A DNA stretch of 64,000 bases from Pseudomonas sp. BSw22131 (GCF_026810445.1 NZ_CP113949.1:2232001-2296000); one strand, 5' to 3'. Counted from the first letter of the stretch, positions 26,471-35,573 are shown. A program made the numbers and translations. Notes: generated by a model from the sequence alone, not told the origin.

Positions 26471-26607
26471 GGCCCGCACTCGCCTTAGGCACTGCTCGGG
26501 TTCAGCCTGCAGTTGGCACATGGCCCATGCGGGCCTTGCCTTGGAGCGTCCATTCAAGGCAGGCTTGAGTGTGTGCATTCTCCCCTTCAGTGCTTCGGGT
26601 ATTTTTT

Positions 26608-27330
26608 ATGTCGTTACGCATCTGCATCCTGGAAACAGACGTTTTGCGTCCGGAATTGGTCGAGCAGTACCACGGCTACGGTCACATGTTTCAGTCATTG
26701 TTCGCTCGCCAGCCGATTGCAGCCGATTTCACGGTCTACAACGTCATGCACGGGGAGTATCCGGCCGATGATGAGCAATTCGACGCGTACCTCATTACCG
26801 GTAGCAAAGCCGATTCCTTTGGCGCCGATCCCTGGATTCAAACCCTCAAGACTTATCTGCTCGAGCGCTACCAGCGCGGCGATAAGTTGTTGGGTATCTG
26901 CTTCGGCCATCAGCTTTTAGCGTTGTTGCTGGGCGGCAAGACCGAGCGCGCCAAGCAGGGCTGGGGCGTAGGTATCCACGAGTATCAGTTGGCGCCGACT
27001 TCACCCTGGATGTCGCCGCCGGTGGACAAGCTGACATTGCTGATCAGCCATCAGGATCAGGTCACCGCGTTGCCAGAAGGCGCGACCGTGGTCGCGTCCA
27101 GTGAATTTTGCCCGTTCGCCGCTTACCAGATCAACGATCAGGTGCTGTGCTTCCAGGGCCACCCGGAATTCATCCACGACTACTCACGCACGCTGCTGGA
27201 GACGCGTCAGGAGGCATTGGGCGATAAAGTTTACGCCAAGGGCATTGCCAGCCTTGAGCAGGACCACCATGGCACGACAGTGGCCGAGTGGATGATGCGA
27301 TTTGTGGCAGGTGATTCAAAGGCTGTTTGA
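26608..27330 (+). CDS. type 1 glutamine amidotransferase
   Basis: A 240-residue class I amidotransferase related to the GMP-synthase glutaminase domain. ATG 26608 (SLRICILETD) is preferred to an earlier in-frame start. The nucleophile is Cys in GICFGHQ (residue about 98), and the His-Glu pair is in GHPEF (about 186). A substrate oxyanion segment LITGSKADSF is also present. Stand-alone members hydrolyse gamma-glutamyl substrates such as gamma-glutamylated polyamines or supply ammonia. No partner synthetase is adjacent. A thiolase remnant lies upstream. Confidence 0.88.
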   Translation: MSLRICILETDVLRPELVEQYHGYGHMFQSLFARQPIAADFTVYNVMHGEYPADDEQFDAYLITGSKADSFGADPWIQTLKTYLLERYQRGDKLLGICFGHQLLALLLGGKTERAKQGWGVGIHEYQLAPTSPWMSPPVDKLTLLISHQDQVTALPEGATVVASSEFCPFAAYQINDQVLCFQGHPEFIHDYSRTLLETRQEALGDKVYAKGIASLEQDHHGTTVAEWMMRFVAGDSKAV

Positions 27331-27368
27331 AGCAGCGAGTGTCCTATCACCTGCGACGGTGAGAAACT

Positions 27369-27448
27369 CCTGCAGGAGGGATTCGTTCGCGGGGCGTTAG
27401 TGCGGGTTGAATGCGCAAGACGTCTCGCCAACAAGTTGGCTCCACAGA
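27369..27448. repeat. REP-like palindrome
   Basis: CCTGCAGGAGG...TTCG on the left and CGCCAACAAGTTGGCTCCACAG on the right (given in part) form imperfect inverted arms between the convergent amidotransferase and CorA genes. Confidence 0.65.
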
Positions 27449-27540
27449 TAGCAGGTGGTTCGTGACGCGGCGAAATTCTGCCTTTCCCCCCAATTTAGAG
27501 CCAACTCGCTGGCGACGGTGCTAGCAGTCGAGGGCCTTTC

Positions 27541-28512
27541 TCACAACCAGCCCGAGCGTTTGAAGCTTGCGAACAGTACTGAGCAGCCGCCAAGAATGAC
27601 GCCCATCACCATAAAGTAGCCGTAATGCCAGCTCAGCTCTGGCATGTTTTCGAAATTCATCCCGTAGATCCCCGCTATAGCGGTCGGGAACGCCAATATT
27701 GCCGCCCAGGCTGCGAATTTGCGTTGGACCAGACTTTGCCGTGACGACTCCAGCAACAGCCCGATTTCGATGGTCTGGCTGGCGATGTCGCGCAAGTTCG
27801 CCAAGTCCTCCATCTGCCGCTTAACGTGGATTTCCACGTCGCGAAAGTAAGGACGCATATTTTTATCGATGAAAGGAAAGCTGAGTTTTTGCAACTCTTC
27901 GCCTATCTCGACCATGGGTGACACGTAACGACGCAGACGCAACAGATCGCGGCGCAAGCTGTGAATGCGATGGATGTCTGCTTCATTTAACTCGGTACTG
28001 AGCACGCTGTGTTCGAGTTCTTCCAGCTCGCAGTGAATGGCCTCGGTCACCGGCTGGTAATTCTCGGTGACGAAATCCAGCAGCGCGTACAGCACGAAAT
28101 CTTCGCCGTGCTCAAGCAGAAGCGGCCGCGCCTCGCAGCGCTGGCGTACCAGTCCATAGGATTTTGAATGGCCGTTGCGCGAGGTGATGATGTAACCCTT
28201 GCCGGCAAAGATGTGCGTCTCGATGAAGATCAGCTTGCCATTCTCGCGGATCGGCGCGTACGTCACGATGAACAGCGCATCGCCGAAGGTTTCGAGTTTC
28301 GGCCGGCTGTGGACTTCCAGCGCATCTTCTATTGCCAGCTCGTGCAGGCAGAATTGCTTTTGCAGCACGGCCAGCTCTTGCGCGCTGGGCTGCTCGAGGC
28401 CGATCCAGACGAAGTGGTCGGGCTTGGCCGCCCACTCTGCGCCTTGATCTAGGGTGATATCGGTGACTTTTTTTCCGGCGCTGTAAACCGCAGCAGCAAC
28501 GACTCGGCCCAT
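27541..28512 (-). CDS. CorA-family magnesium/divalent cation transporter
   Basis: A 323-residue member of the CorA metal-ion transporter family, which forms pentameric channels for Mg2+ or Co2+ (ZntB-like members move Zn2+). A large N-terminal cytoplasmic alpha/beta domain (1-255) includes the long stalk helix. Two transmembrane helices lie at the C-terminus. The signature YGMNFENMPE between them contains the invariant GMN and the acidic loop. The C-terminus FKRSGWL is basic. No regulatory Mg riboswitch was recognised upstream. Confidence 0.92.
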   Translation of the reverse strand: MGRVVAAAVYSAGKKVTDITLDQGAEWAAKPDHFVWIGLEQPSAQELAVLQKQFCLHELAIEDALEVHSRPKLETFGDALFIVTYAPIRENGKLIFIETHIFAGKGYIITSRNGHSKSYGLVRQRCEARPLLLEHGEDFVLYALLDFVTENYQPVTEAIHCELEELEHSVLSTELNEADIHRIHSLRRDLLRLRRYVSPMVEIGEELQKLSFPFIDKNMRPYFRDVEIHVKRQMEDLANLRDIASQTIEIGLLLESSRQSLVQRKFAAWAAILAFPTAIAGIYGMNFENMPELSWHYGYFMVMGVILGGCSVLFASFKRSGWL

Positions 28513-28606
28513 GGTGTTTTCGCTTCTTCATAAAGTGGCAGGCGCGCAGCTTAGCGCGGATCTATCTGATCAGAGTCAGCAAAATTCCACGAGTTCGGGG
28601 CCGTCT

Positions 28607-29329
28607 TCAGGCGCCCGAAAGCTGCCTGTCCATCTCTTCGATGCAGGTCTTCATTTGAAGGCGGCAGAGCGCGATGAGATCCGGGAGATCATCCTGAGTC
28701 AGGTGCGCGGTCGGGATGGCAGCCAAGGTCCGAATCATCACCGTGCCGCTGTCCAGACGATCGAGTTTCATGTGCCGCGAGTAAGTACTGGCGCAAACCG
28801 GGACGATGGGCACACCGGCTTCAATCGCCATCTGAAAGGCGCCGCGTTTGAACGGCAGCAAGTCCTGGCCCAGGTTGCGCGTGCCTTCCGGGAACACCCA
28901 GATCGAGGTGTCCTTTTTTTGCAGGGTTTCGGTGGTATTGCGTAACGAATGACGGGCTTTGAGCGGGTTGCCCCGATCAATCAACACATTGCCCGCGAGC
29001 CAGAACAGTTGGCCGAAAAGCGGGACCCACTTCAGGCTCTTTTTACCAATGCACACCGTGCGCCGGGGCACTATATTGCCGAAGATGAAAAGGTCGTAGT
29101 TGGATTGGTGATTGGCGATGACCACACAGGGGTGAGCGTTTGTGAACACCTGATTGCTTTCGGTGTTGAGGGTCAGCCCAAGAATGCGCATGGCGGGCAA
29201 GGCATAGAACCTGGCGCACCAGCGGCTGTTATCGGGATTGAAAGGACGACACAGTCCAAGCAGTACACCCAGCACGCCTGCCACCATGAAGTGCAGGCCC
29301 ATCAACGACATACGCAATGCAAACAGCAT
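28607..29329 (-). CDS. 1-acyl-sn-glycerol-3-phosphate acyltransferase (PlsC family)
   Basis: A 240-residue membrane acyltransferase. An N-terminal hydrophobic helix (about 5-28) is followed by the acyltransferase blocks: NHQSNYD (NHx4D, residues about 72-78), the FGQLFWLAGNVLIDR region, FPEGTRN (glycerophosphate binding) and VPIVPV. It transfers an acyl chain to lysophosphatidate or a related lysolipid in the inner membrane. Pseudomonads usually have several PlsC-like genes, so its precise acceptor is not certain. Confidence 0.9.
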   Translation of the reverse strand: MLFALRMSLMGLHFMVAGVLGVLLGLCRPFNPDNSRWCARFYALPAMRILGLTLNTESNQVFTNAHPCVVIANHQSNYDLFIFGNIVPRRTVCIGKKSLKWVPLFGQLFWLAGNVLIDRGNPLKARHSLRNTTETLQKKDTSIWVFPEGTRNLGQDLLPFKRGAFQMAIEAGVPIVPVCASTYSRHMKLDRLDSGTVMIRTLAAIPTAHLTQDDLPDLIALCRLQMKTCIEEMDRQLSGA

Positions 29330-29444
29330 TCAAAACCGCCCACCGGGATAAAAGGTGGCGCAGTGTACGGATGCGCACTGACATCGGCAATTGACAGGCC
29401 CTTGCGTGGGCAAGGGATGTTTAAGGGAATGTTTCCGGAAGTTT

Positions 29445-30134
29445 TTACAGCGGTTGGTGACGGTCCGCTTCGATTGCACTGTCCAGCGTCTCTAGAAACG
29501 CTTTGCGCACTTTCAGCTTGGTGTTCTTGTGAGCAAGCATGTTGATCTTTTTCAACTGCAATGCCGCGGTCCGGGCGGCCTCTTGCAGCGATTCGGGTGC
29601 AACCACCTTGTCCAGGAAACCGGCCTGCACTGCGCCCTTGGGATCAAACATTTCACCGTTGATCACCGAGCGGCCAAAGGCTGAATTGCTCAGACGATTG
29701 CGGGCCAGCTCGATGCCTGCGTGGTGCATGGTCATGCCAATCTGGACTTCGTTGAGCCCGATACTGAATGCGCCGTCCACACCGATACGGTAATCAGCGG
29801 ACAGCAACAGGAACGCGCCTTTGGCCACGGCATGACCACTGCAAGCGACCACGATCGGGAAGGGGTGGGACAGCATGCGGCGTGCAAGCGTCGAACCGGC
29901 GAACACCAGGTCCAGTGCTGCCTGCGGGCCGGAGGTCATGATTTTCAGGTCGTAGCCGCCTGAAAAAATCCCCGGCTGACCCGTCAGGATTACCACGGCG
30001 CGATCCTGTTCTGCCTTGTCCAGAGCTGCGTTGAGGGCGCTGATCACGTCGTTGCTGATCGCATTCACCTTGCCGTTGCTCAGGGTCAGCGTAGCGATTC
30101 CATCGTCCAGTTGATACGAGACCAAATCACTCAT
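29445..30134 (-). CDS. crotonase/enoyl-CoA hydratase family protein
   Basis: A 229-residue crotonase-fold protein; AAGGA lies seven bases before the ATG. Oxyanion-hole elements are FSGGYDLK (residues about 57-64) and SGHAVAKGAFLLLSADYRIG (about 98-117, given as AVAKGAFLLL). The Gly-Gly-Gly and catalytic Glu at the latter position are replaced, although NEVQIGM keeps the second acidic residue. The reaction could be hydration, isomerisation or hydrolysis of a CoA ester. It stands alone between an acyltransferase and a DUF6388 gene. Confidence 0.85.
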   Translation of the reverse strand: MSDLVSYQLDDGIATLTLSNGKVNAISNDVISALNAALDKAEQDRAVVILTGQPGIFSGGYDLKIMTSGPQAALDLVFAGSTLARRMLSHPFPIVVACSGHAVAKGAFLLLSADYRIGVDGAFSIGLNEVQIGMTMHHAGIELARNRLSNSAFGRSVINGEMFDPKGAVQAGFLDKVVAPESLQEAARTAALQLKKINMLAHKNTKLKVRKAFLETLDSAIEADRHQPL

Positions 30135-30285
30135 GACGCCATCCTTTTTGTTTTGAAAGTGCGCAGAAGTTACCCACCTGGCAGGAGCAGGTAAAGCGCT
30201 AAGAGTGACCGGTAAGTCAAGCTGAGGGCCGCGCAGGCATCAGGTGCTGGCGGCCCATGGAGGGTTGCAGAATGGCGCGGACGTC

Positions 30286-30579
30286 TCAGTCGCGGAGGCC
30301 GTTCAGCTCGCGGTACTCATCCCAGTCCACGCCCAGCACTTCTGCGGCTTGCTGGTGAGCGGCAAGAAACATTTCCTCCCGTTGTTCAGGGGTTTCAGCG
30401 ATGAATTCCAACGCCAGTTCCCAAGGCTCAATGCCCCGGCTCTCCGCTTCGTCTTCAAACTCCCACAGAATCTGCTTTTTCTGTTCCTCGGGGCTCAGGG
30501 TCTGAATTTGAGTCTGCAAACCAGGATTGGTCACGATGTACTTCGACAGTGCAGCATCAGTCCAGTCGTTTGCGTTCAT
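30286..30579 (-). CDS. DUF6388 family protein
   Basis: A 97-residue acidic helical protein. The pattern NPGLQTQIQTLSPEEQ, WEFEDEAESRGIEPWELALEFIAETPEQ (given here in parts) and LGVDWDEYRELNG matches the small Pseudomonas family I know as DUF6388. No enzymatic motif. GGAG lies eleven bases before the ATG. Role unknown. Confidence 0.75.
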   Translation of the reverse strand: MNANDWTDAALSKYIVTNPGLQTQIQTLSPEEQKKQILWEFEDEAESRGIEPWELALEFIAETPEQREEMFLAAHQQAAEVLGVDWDEYRELNGLRD

Positions 30580-30746
30580 GCGGCGGGTATCTCCTGTTTT
30601 TGGATGCGATCTGACGCGTGGCCTTGTCGGCCTAAAGGGAGCCCGGATTGTGCTGGATGTCGGCAGCGCATGCCAGCCACACGGATTCCGTCGGTCGCGT
30701 CATTCCAATACCGCCGCATGAGCGCAGGATTTATGGCAGCGTGGCG

Positions 30747-31220
30747 TCATGGCGCTGACGTCAGCGTGGGCGAGGTGATCATGTCAGCGCAGACCATCAT
30801 GCCTGGCTGATCGGGCGCAACATCAATCTGGTCAGGGATGTGCTGGGATACTATTTTGCTCGCTTCGCACAGGGCGTTTGAGGTCACCCACAAACTGTGG
30901 CGCAGATGGTCAATGACCTCTGCCAGGCTCTCGATCGGCGTCGGTTGCACTTGCATAGCGTATGGCTCGCCTCCCCGGTAAAGAATGGAGTTGGAGGCAG
31001 AAGCTGGAGAGATTCGTGAGATACCTTCCCCGGTCACGACATGATTGATATCGACACCGACAGCGGCAATACGAAATAAATAGTCGGCGCGCGGTATCCG
31101 CTGACCACTTTCGTAATGCCCTTGTGCATTGACTTCAACGCCACCTATTGCGCCCATCTGGCCTTGGGTCAGATTTAACCGCTTCCTTTCCTGCTTTAGT
31201 CGTTTCCCTATATCGTTCAT
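30747..31220 (-). CDS. XRE family transcriptional regulator
   Basis: A 157-residue protein. ATG 31220 with GGAG about eight bases upstream is preferred over TTG 31226. Residues 4-60 form a Cro/CI-type helix-turn-helix (RLKQERKRLNLTQGQMGAIG, NAQGHYESGQRIPRADYL in part). The remaining 95 residues are low in known motifs. Its DNA-binding domain is closely similar to that of the regulator at 31898-32221 (shared AQGHYE.GQR.P.ADYL), and the two are divergent. The family often comes from phage-type regulators. Confidence 0.85.
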   Translation of the reverse strand: MNDIGKRLKQERKRLNLTQGQMGAIGGVEVNAQGHYESGQRIPRADYLFRIAAVGVDINHVVTGEGISRISPASASNSILYRGGEPYAMQVQPTPIESLAEVIDHLRHSLWVTSNALCEASKIVSQHIPDQIDVAPDQPGMMVCADMITSPTLTSAP

Positions 31221-31897
31221 CGCCAAGCTCCGAAGAAGGTAGCGCTCTTATTGGATTTTTAGTTAGGCGCTAAGGCAGGGGGTATGTGGAATTGTTTACA
31301 GGCATGACACGTTAGCTGTTGCGCGGACAAAGATGGGAGTTTGCTTTCCCTGGCCCCTGCAAATTAATACTGTAGGTTATTTTTCTGCGTGTGTTAATCA
31401 TTTATTCCGACCCTTAAGTATTCGTTTGGATGGAGAGTAGCGGGGAGGACTATCTAATGGCGTGTTTGTATGCGTATTACCACTGATCGATCAGAGACAT
31501 TCGTTTTTCACGTAAGGTGTTGATTTAAATTGTTTTATTGGCAGCAGGCCTCAGCTAAAGGGGAGGAGGTCCGAAGCTGGTATCTATTCGGTTGGCGCAA
31601 GCCCATACTCGTTTGGCTGACACGAATGCGCGCTCGGACAGGGACATTCAAGTTTGACCGGAATGAAGGAGGTATTCCGCAAAGCGCGTTGCGTCTGGCA
31701 TAAGCCCCGAGCCATTAGCAAAAGTGATAGTTGTTTTGTTGCTTGAATGGCTGGCGCTAGTTTCCGATCATATAAGGCCCATTTAATCCGAATGGATGAA
31801 TATGAGTAGAATTCCATCTGTATGAGTTTTGTATGATGGATTCAGCCGGATAGACTGGCGGGGCCCCTACTCCATCATCGTGACAAGGGGTACAACC
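31221..31897. other. AT-rich region between two related XRE genes
   Basis: A 677-bp region with clearly lower GC than its neighbours separates the divergent XRE genes. No convincing ORF was found; the 77-codon minus frame at 31584-31817 lacks a ribosome site. Repeats TATGAGT (31801-31807), TATGAGT (31821-31827) and TATGA (31832-31836) lie 60-100 bp before the right-hand XRE start and could be operator units. Confidence 0.45.
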
Positions 31898-32221
31898 ATG
31901 GGCACGTTCAGCAGTAGGCTTAAGCAAGAGCGAGTAAGAAACAAACTAACACAGCACGCATTGGCTGAGTTGGGAGGTGTGCAGCCTAATGCTCAAGGGC
32001 ATTACGAAAATGGGCAAAGAATGCCCAAGGCTGATTACCTGGTGGCGACCTCCGGCACGCTGGATATCGCCTATATCATTACCGGTAAACGTACACCGGA
32101 CGAGTTTTCCGAGTTGACCGCCGAAGAAAACAGCATGGTGCTGACGTTGAGAAAAATGCCACAAGCTGATCAGAATGCGTTTAACCACCTGTTAAGCTCA
32201 TTGGCGCGTAGCTACCTGTGA
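31898..32221 (+). CDS. XRE family transcriptional regulator
   Basis: A 107-residue protein; AAGGGG precedes ATG 31898 and the longer frame from 31829 is not used. Residues about 5-62 are the helix-turn-helix (RLKQERVRNKLTQHALAELG, then AQGHYENGQRMPKADYL). The short C-terminus is helical (SELTAEENSMVLTLRKMP). It is probably a paralogue of the divergent XRE gene. A bidirectional terminator separates it from tRNA-Ser. Confidence 0.85.
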   Translation: MGTFSSRLKQERVRNKLTQHALAELGGVQPNAQGHYENGQRMPKADYLVATSGTLDIAYIITGKRTPDEFSELTAEENSMVLTLRKMPQADQNAFNHLLSSLARSYL

Positions 32222-32330
32222 CGGGCCTGGAATTGATCATGGTGATTGTCGCAGTGGGCGTAAGTTGCCTGACAGCGTTTGTGGTTATGCTGGACAGGAT
32301 CTAACCATCAGGGCACTGACCCAGATGCAA

Positions 32331-32365
32331 AAAACCCCTGAATCTTCTCGGATATCAGGGGTTTT
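32331..32365. terminator. bidirectional terminator
   Basis: AAAACCCCTGA and TCAGGGGTTTT form a perfect 11-bp stem with a 13-nt loop. A runs on the left and T runs on the right allow it to end both the XRE transcript and the minus-strand tRNA-Ser transcript. Confidence 0.85.
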
Positions 32366-32379
32366 CTTTGTCTCGAATT

Positions 32380-32469
32380 TGGCGGTGAAGGAGAGATTCG
32401 AACTCTCGATACAATTTCTTGTATACACACTTTCCAGGCGTGCTCCTTAAGCCACTCGGACACTTCACC
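32380..32469 (-). tRNA. tRNA-Ser (anticodon GGA)
   Basis: The minus strand folds as a class II tRNA. The acceptor stem is GGTGAAG/CTTCACC, followed by discriminator G and an encoded CCA. The anticodon loop is CTGGAAA with anticodon GGA. A long variable arm (GTATAC..AAGAAAT..GTAT region) and the T arm GAGAGTTCGAATCTCTC complete it. It reads UCC and UCU codons. The terminator at 32331-32365 follows its 3' end. Confidence 0.96.
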
Positions 32470-32595
32470 GTATCTCTTCAAACATGTTCCGTCTGTCGAG
32501 GCGCGCTAATGTAGTCGAAACCTTTGGCGAAGGCAAAACTTTTTTTCAGAATTTTCATGCGGTTAAGCAGATAAGTCGCCAGGCGTGCAGAGTGG

Positions 32596-34695
32596 TCAGT
32601 AGGTCCAGGTCACCGACGCCGTCAGGTTACGTGGCGCGCCATAGTTGGCGCTGGTCCCGCTTTGCAGTGACATGAGGTATTTACGGTCGGTGAGGTTGTT
32701 CAGGTTCAACGATGTGTTCCAGTGCGCGTCGATGTCGTAGCTGGTCAACAGGTGGACCAACGCATAGGCATTCTGGTGGACGACGCTGTAGGTGTCGTCT
32801 TCGATGCTGGTCTGCCAGCTCACACGTGCGCCGACTTTGGCCTTGGGCATGCCCGGCAGCCGGTAGGTCGCCATTCCACGGAAGCTGTGCGACGGCACAT
32901 ATTGCCGTGCCCGGTCGCCATCGGCATCGTCAATGCGCACATAGGTATAGCCTGCGAGCACGTCGAGCCCCGGCAGCGCTTCACCGGAAGCCTGCAACTC
33001 GATGCCGTGGCTTTTAAGGTCCACGCCGTCGTACAGATACTGGCTGCCCAGCTGACCCGCGTATTCGGCCACATTCTGCTGGCGGGTTTTGAACACCGCT
33101 GCTGTCAGATTGAGCCGGTCATCCATTACGCTGCCCTTTACGCCAACCTCCATGCTCGTGCCCTCGAGCGGGTCGATAAGGTTGCCATCGGTACTCAGCA
33201 CGTACTGTGGGGTGAAAATCTGCGTCCAGCTACCGTACACCGCCCATTCACTGGTGAGGTCATACACCAGGCCGGTGTAGGGCGTCACTTTGCCGTGTTC
33301 GCGGGTGTCGTGCGCCGAGCCATAGTTTTCGCCTTTGCCATCGGCGCTCAGCATGCGCGCGCCGACGATCCAGTGCAGATCATCCAGCACACTGAAACGC
33401 GCGCCGGCATACAGGCTCTTCTGACTGTCGCTGAAGTTTCCCATGTTATTGCTGTCGGTGTAGTTCAGCTCGGGTCGCGGAATCCGACCGGCCAGAGCGT
33501 CTGAAAGATTTGTTGCGTAGTAGCCGACGTCGTCGAGGTTGTAGGCCGTTTCCTTGTGATGGGTGCGTCCGTAATTGGCGCCGAAGGTCACCTCGTGTTC
33601 GCGCCCGAACAGGTCGAATGGCCCGGACAATTTGGCCTCGCCTATCAACTGGTGCTCTTTGCTGGAAGTGTCGGTGGCATAAGCAGAGCCTGCGTCCCCG
33701 GTCACGCCGGAGATGTAATAAATGTCGGCGTCTTGATACTGAGTGACGCCGGTCACAGTGACTTTGCTGTTCCAGCCGTTGCCGAAGTCGTGATTAAGCT
33801 CGGCAAACGCGCGCTGGGTGTGCAGGTTCCAGTAGTTCCAGGACTGGCCGATATTCGAGCTGCGACCGCTGTAATGGATGCGGTCGCCATCGCTGTCGAT
33901 CAGCGGCAAGTTACCCCAGCTGTTGCCGTTGGCATCGCTGTTGTGCTGCGAAAATCCTACTGTCAGGGTGTCCGAATCGGTCAGATCGAATGCCAGCAGA
34001 CCTGCCGCGACGTTCACTTCATGGCTGTAGCGATCAAGGTAAGAATTGCCTTTGTCGTGGGCGTAAATGAGGCGTCCGCGCACGTTGCCGGTGGGCGTCA
34101 GCGGGCCGGAAACGTCAGCGTCCACGCGGCGGTTGTCCCAGGAACCCGCGGTGGCGCCGATCTTGGCCTGAAAGGTATCGGTAGGGCGTTTGCGCACGAA
34201 ATTGACGGTGGCCGACGGGTTGCCGGTGCCGCTCATCAGCCCGTTGGCGCCGTGTAATACGTCGATCTGCTCGTATTCGGCCAGGTCTTGCTCACCGACC
34301 AGTGTGGTGGCTGCGAAGGGCATGCCCATGCCGTCATATTCAAACGTATCGATAGTGAAGCCGCGTGATGTAAATACGGTTCGGTCGGTTTCGATTTGCT
34401 CGACTGTCACCGAAGGCGCGGCGCGCAATGCGTCACGCACACCGTTGAGTTTGAAGTCATCGATCTGTGCGCGGGTGATCGTGGTGATTGCTTGTGGCGT
34501 CTCTTTGTCCGACAGGCCAAGGCGCGTCGTGCTTGCCGCAGTCTTTCCCTGATAACCCTCACTGGATACTTCGGATTGTCCTGCGTCACTCTGGATCTGG
34601 GTAACGGGCAATGTGATCTCGTCGGCGGCGTATGCAAGGTGCATGGCGCTGCAAGCGCCGGCAAACAGAAGGTGAGCGGGTCGGCGGGATTTCAA
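32596..34695 (-). CDS. TonB-dependent siderophore receptor
   Basis: A 699-residue outer-membrane receptor. A signal peptide (about 1-23, ending AYAAD) is followed by a TonB-box-like ITLPVTQIQ, a plug domain (about 50-170, with DALRAAPSVTVEQ and GANGLMSGTGNPSATVNFVRKRP in part) and a beta barrel ending in aromatic WTY (a normal last residue for BamA recognition). The plug and barrel pattern is that of FpvA/FhuE-type ferric-siderophore receptors. There is no N-terminal signalling domain and no adjacent sigma/anti-sigma pair, so control is probably direct by Fur. Confidence 0.93.
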   Translation of the reverse strand: MKSRRPAHLLFAGACSAMHLAYAADEITLPVTQIQSDAGQSEVSSEGYQGKTAASTTRLGLSDKETPQAITTITRAQIDDFKLNGVRDALRAAPSVTVEQIETDRTVFTSRGFTIDTFEYDGMGMPFAATTLVGEQDLAEYEQIDVLHGANGLMSGTGNPSATVNFVRKRPTDTFQAKIGATAGSWDNRRVDADVSGPLTPTGNVRGRLIYAHDKGNSYLDRYSHEVNVAAGLLAFDLTDSDTLTVGFSQHNSDANGNSWGNLPLIDSDGDRIHYSGRSSNIGQSWNYWNLHTQRAFAELNHDFGNGWNSKVTVTGVTQYQDADIYYISGVTGDAGSAYATDTSSKEHQLIGEAKLSGPFDLFGREHEVTFGANYGRTHHKETAYNLDDVGYYATNLSDALAGRIPRPELNYTDSNNMGNFSDSQKSLYAGARFSVLDDLHWIVGARMLSADGKGENYGSAHDTREHGKVTPYTGLVYDLTSEWAVYGSWTQIFTPQYVLSTDGNLIDPLEGTSMEVGVKGSVMDDRLNLTAAVFKTRQQNVAEYAGQLGSQYLYDGVDLKSHGIELQASGEALPGLDVLAGYTYVRIDDADGDRARQYVPSHSFRGMATYRLPGMPKAKVGARVSWQTSIEDDTYSVVHQNAYALVHLLTSYDIDAHWNTSLNLNNLTDRKYLMSLQSGTSANYGAPRNLTASVTWTY

Positions 34696-34747
34696 GGTGA
34701 CGTTCCTGGCGGTGTGTAAATGGGAATTGATAATGGGCGGAGTTGCG

Positions 34748-34767
34748 AATGAGAAAGATATACATTT
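34748..34767 (-). promoter_or_regulatory. candidate Fur box
   Basis: AATGAGAAAGATATACATTT matches 16 of 20 positions of the common Pseudomonas Fur-box form AATGAGAATGATTATCATTT. It lies 53-72 bp upstream of the TonB receptor start. The rest of this 302-bp divergent gap (34696-34997) shows no other feature. Confidence 0.5.
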
Positions 34768-34997
34768 AGTAATGGTATTTCGACATCTTTTTCACATTGC
34801 CTTCACTTTTATCAGTCGCCGGACCGCATGGTGATCGGCCGGAGAGGGCCGGACTAAGCGCATTGCGCGATGAAGTCTCAGTGTGGTGTGCGCATGGGTT
34901 GGCAAACGGCCACCTGTACTGCCTGCCGGTGTATTAATCTGGACAGGTCATCGGCGGGCTTCGTACATTGCGACGCCAATTACCAGAGAGGGCTGCA

Positions 34998-35573
34998 ATG
35001 GACATCCATCCCAACGCTGCATTGATCCTGATCGACATGCAAAACGGCATTAATCACCCCAAGCTTGGTCGCCGAAATAACCCGGATGCCGAACAGCAGA
35101 TGCTGGCGTTGCTGGCCGCATGGCGTAACAGCCAGCGGCCAGTGATACACGTTCGGCATTTTTCACGCTCGCCCGATTCAGTGTTCTGGCCTGAACAGTC
35201 GGGCGTCGACTATCAGCCAGCCTTCGAGCCGCTGGACGGCGAGCAGGAGTTGAGTAAGCAAGTGCCCGATGCGTTTTGCCATTCGTTTCTGGAAGCCTGG
35301 CTGCGCGCAGACGGTACGTCGCAGATCGTGATCGTGGGCGTCATCACCAATAACTCGGTCGAGTCCACTGCGCGGTCGGGCGGCAATCTTGGTTTCGACG
35401 TCATCGTGCCCCACGACGCCTGCTTTACCTTCGATCAGGCGGATTTCTTCGGCACTCTGCGCACAGCCGAGGAGGTGCACGCGATGTCGCTGGCCAACCT
35501 CAACGGTGAGTACGCTCGGGTGGTATCCACGCAGGCGCTGCTGGACGGCACCACAGTTGGCGTACACCTGTAG
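34998..35573 (+). CDS. isochorismatase-like (cysteine hydrolase) family protein
   Basis: A 191-residue hydrolase-fold protein. ATG 34998 with GAGAGGG upstream is chosen over 34968. Asp13 (LILIDMQNG) and Lys87 (ELSKQVPDAF) supply two triad members. The Cys position is Ser120 in ITNNSVESTAR. The stop codon TAG lies inside a REP-like motif (CTGTAGACGCGAATTC), so the present C-terminus may have been set by the repeat. It is divergent from the siderophore receptor. Confidence 0.87.
   Translation: MDIHPNAALILIDMQNGINHPKLGRRNNPDAEQQMLALLAAWRNSQRPVIHVRHFSRSPDSVFWPEQSGVDYQPAFEPLDGEQELSKQVPDAFCHSFLEAWLRADGTSQIVIVGVITNNSVESTARSGGNLGFDVIVPHDACFTFDQADFFGTLRTAEEVHAMSLANLNGEYARVVSTQALLDGTTVGVHL

Noticed and set aside
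26240..26578. 112-codon minus-strand frame over the thiolase remnant
   Set aside because: Cys/Arg-rich composition without pattern, and the plus strand shows clear thiolase remains instead.
31584..31817. 77-codon minus-strand frame in the AT-rich gap
   Set aside because: No ribosome site, no recognisable pattern, and AT-rich DNA here gives few reliable coding signals.
30700..32379. Possible attachment-site repeat of the tRNA-Ser 3' end bounding an integrated element
   Set aside because: I could not find a second copy of the tRNA 3' end sequence on the left, and no integrase is present.
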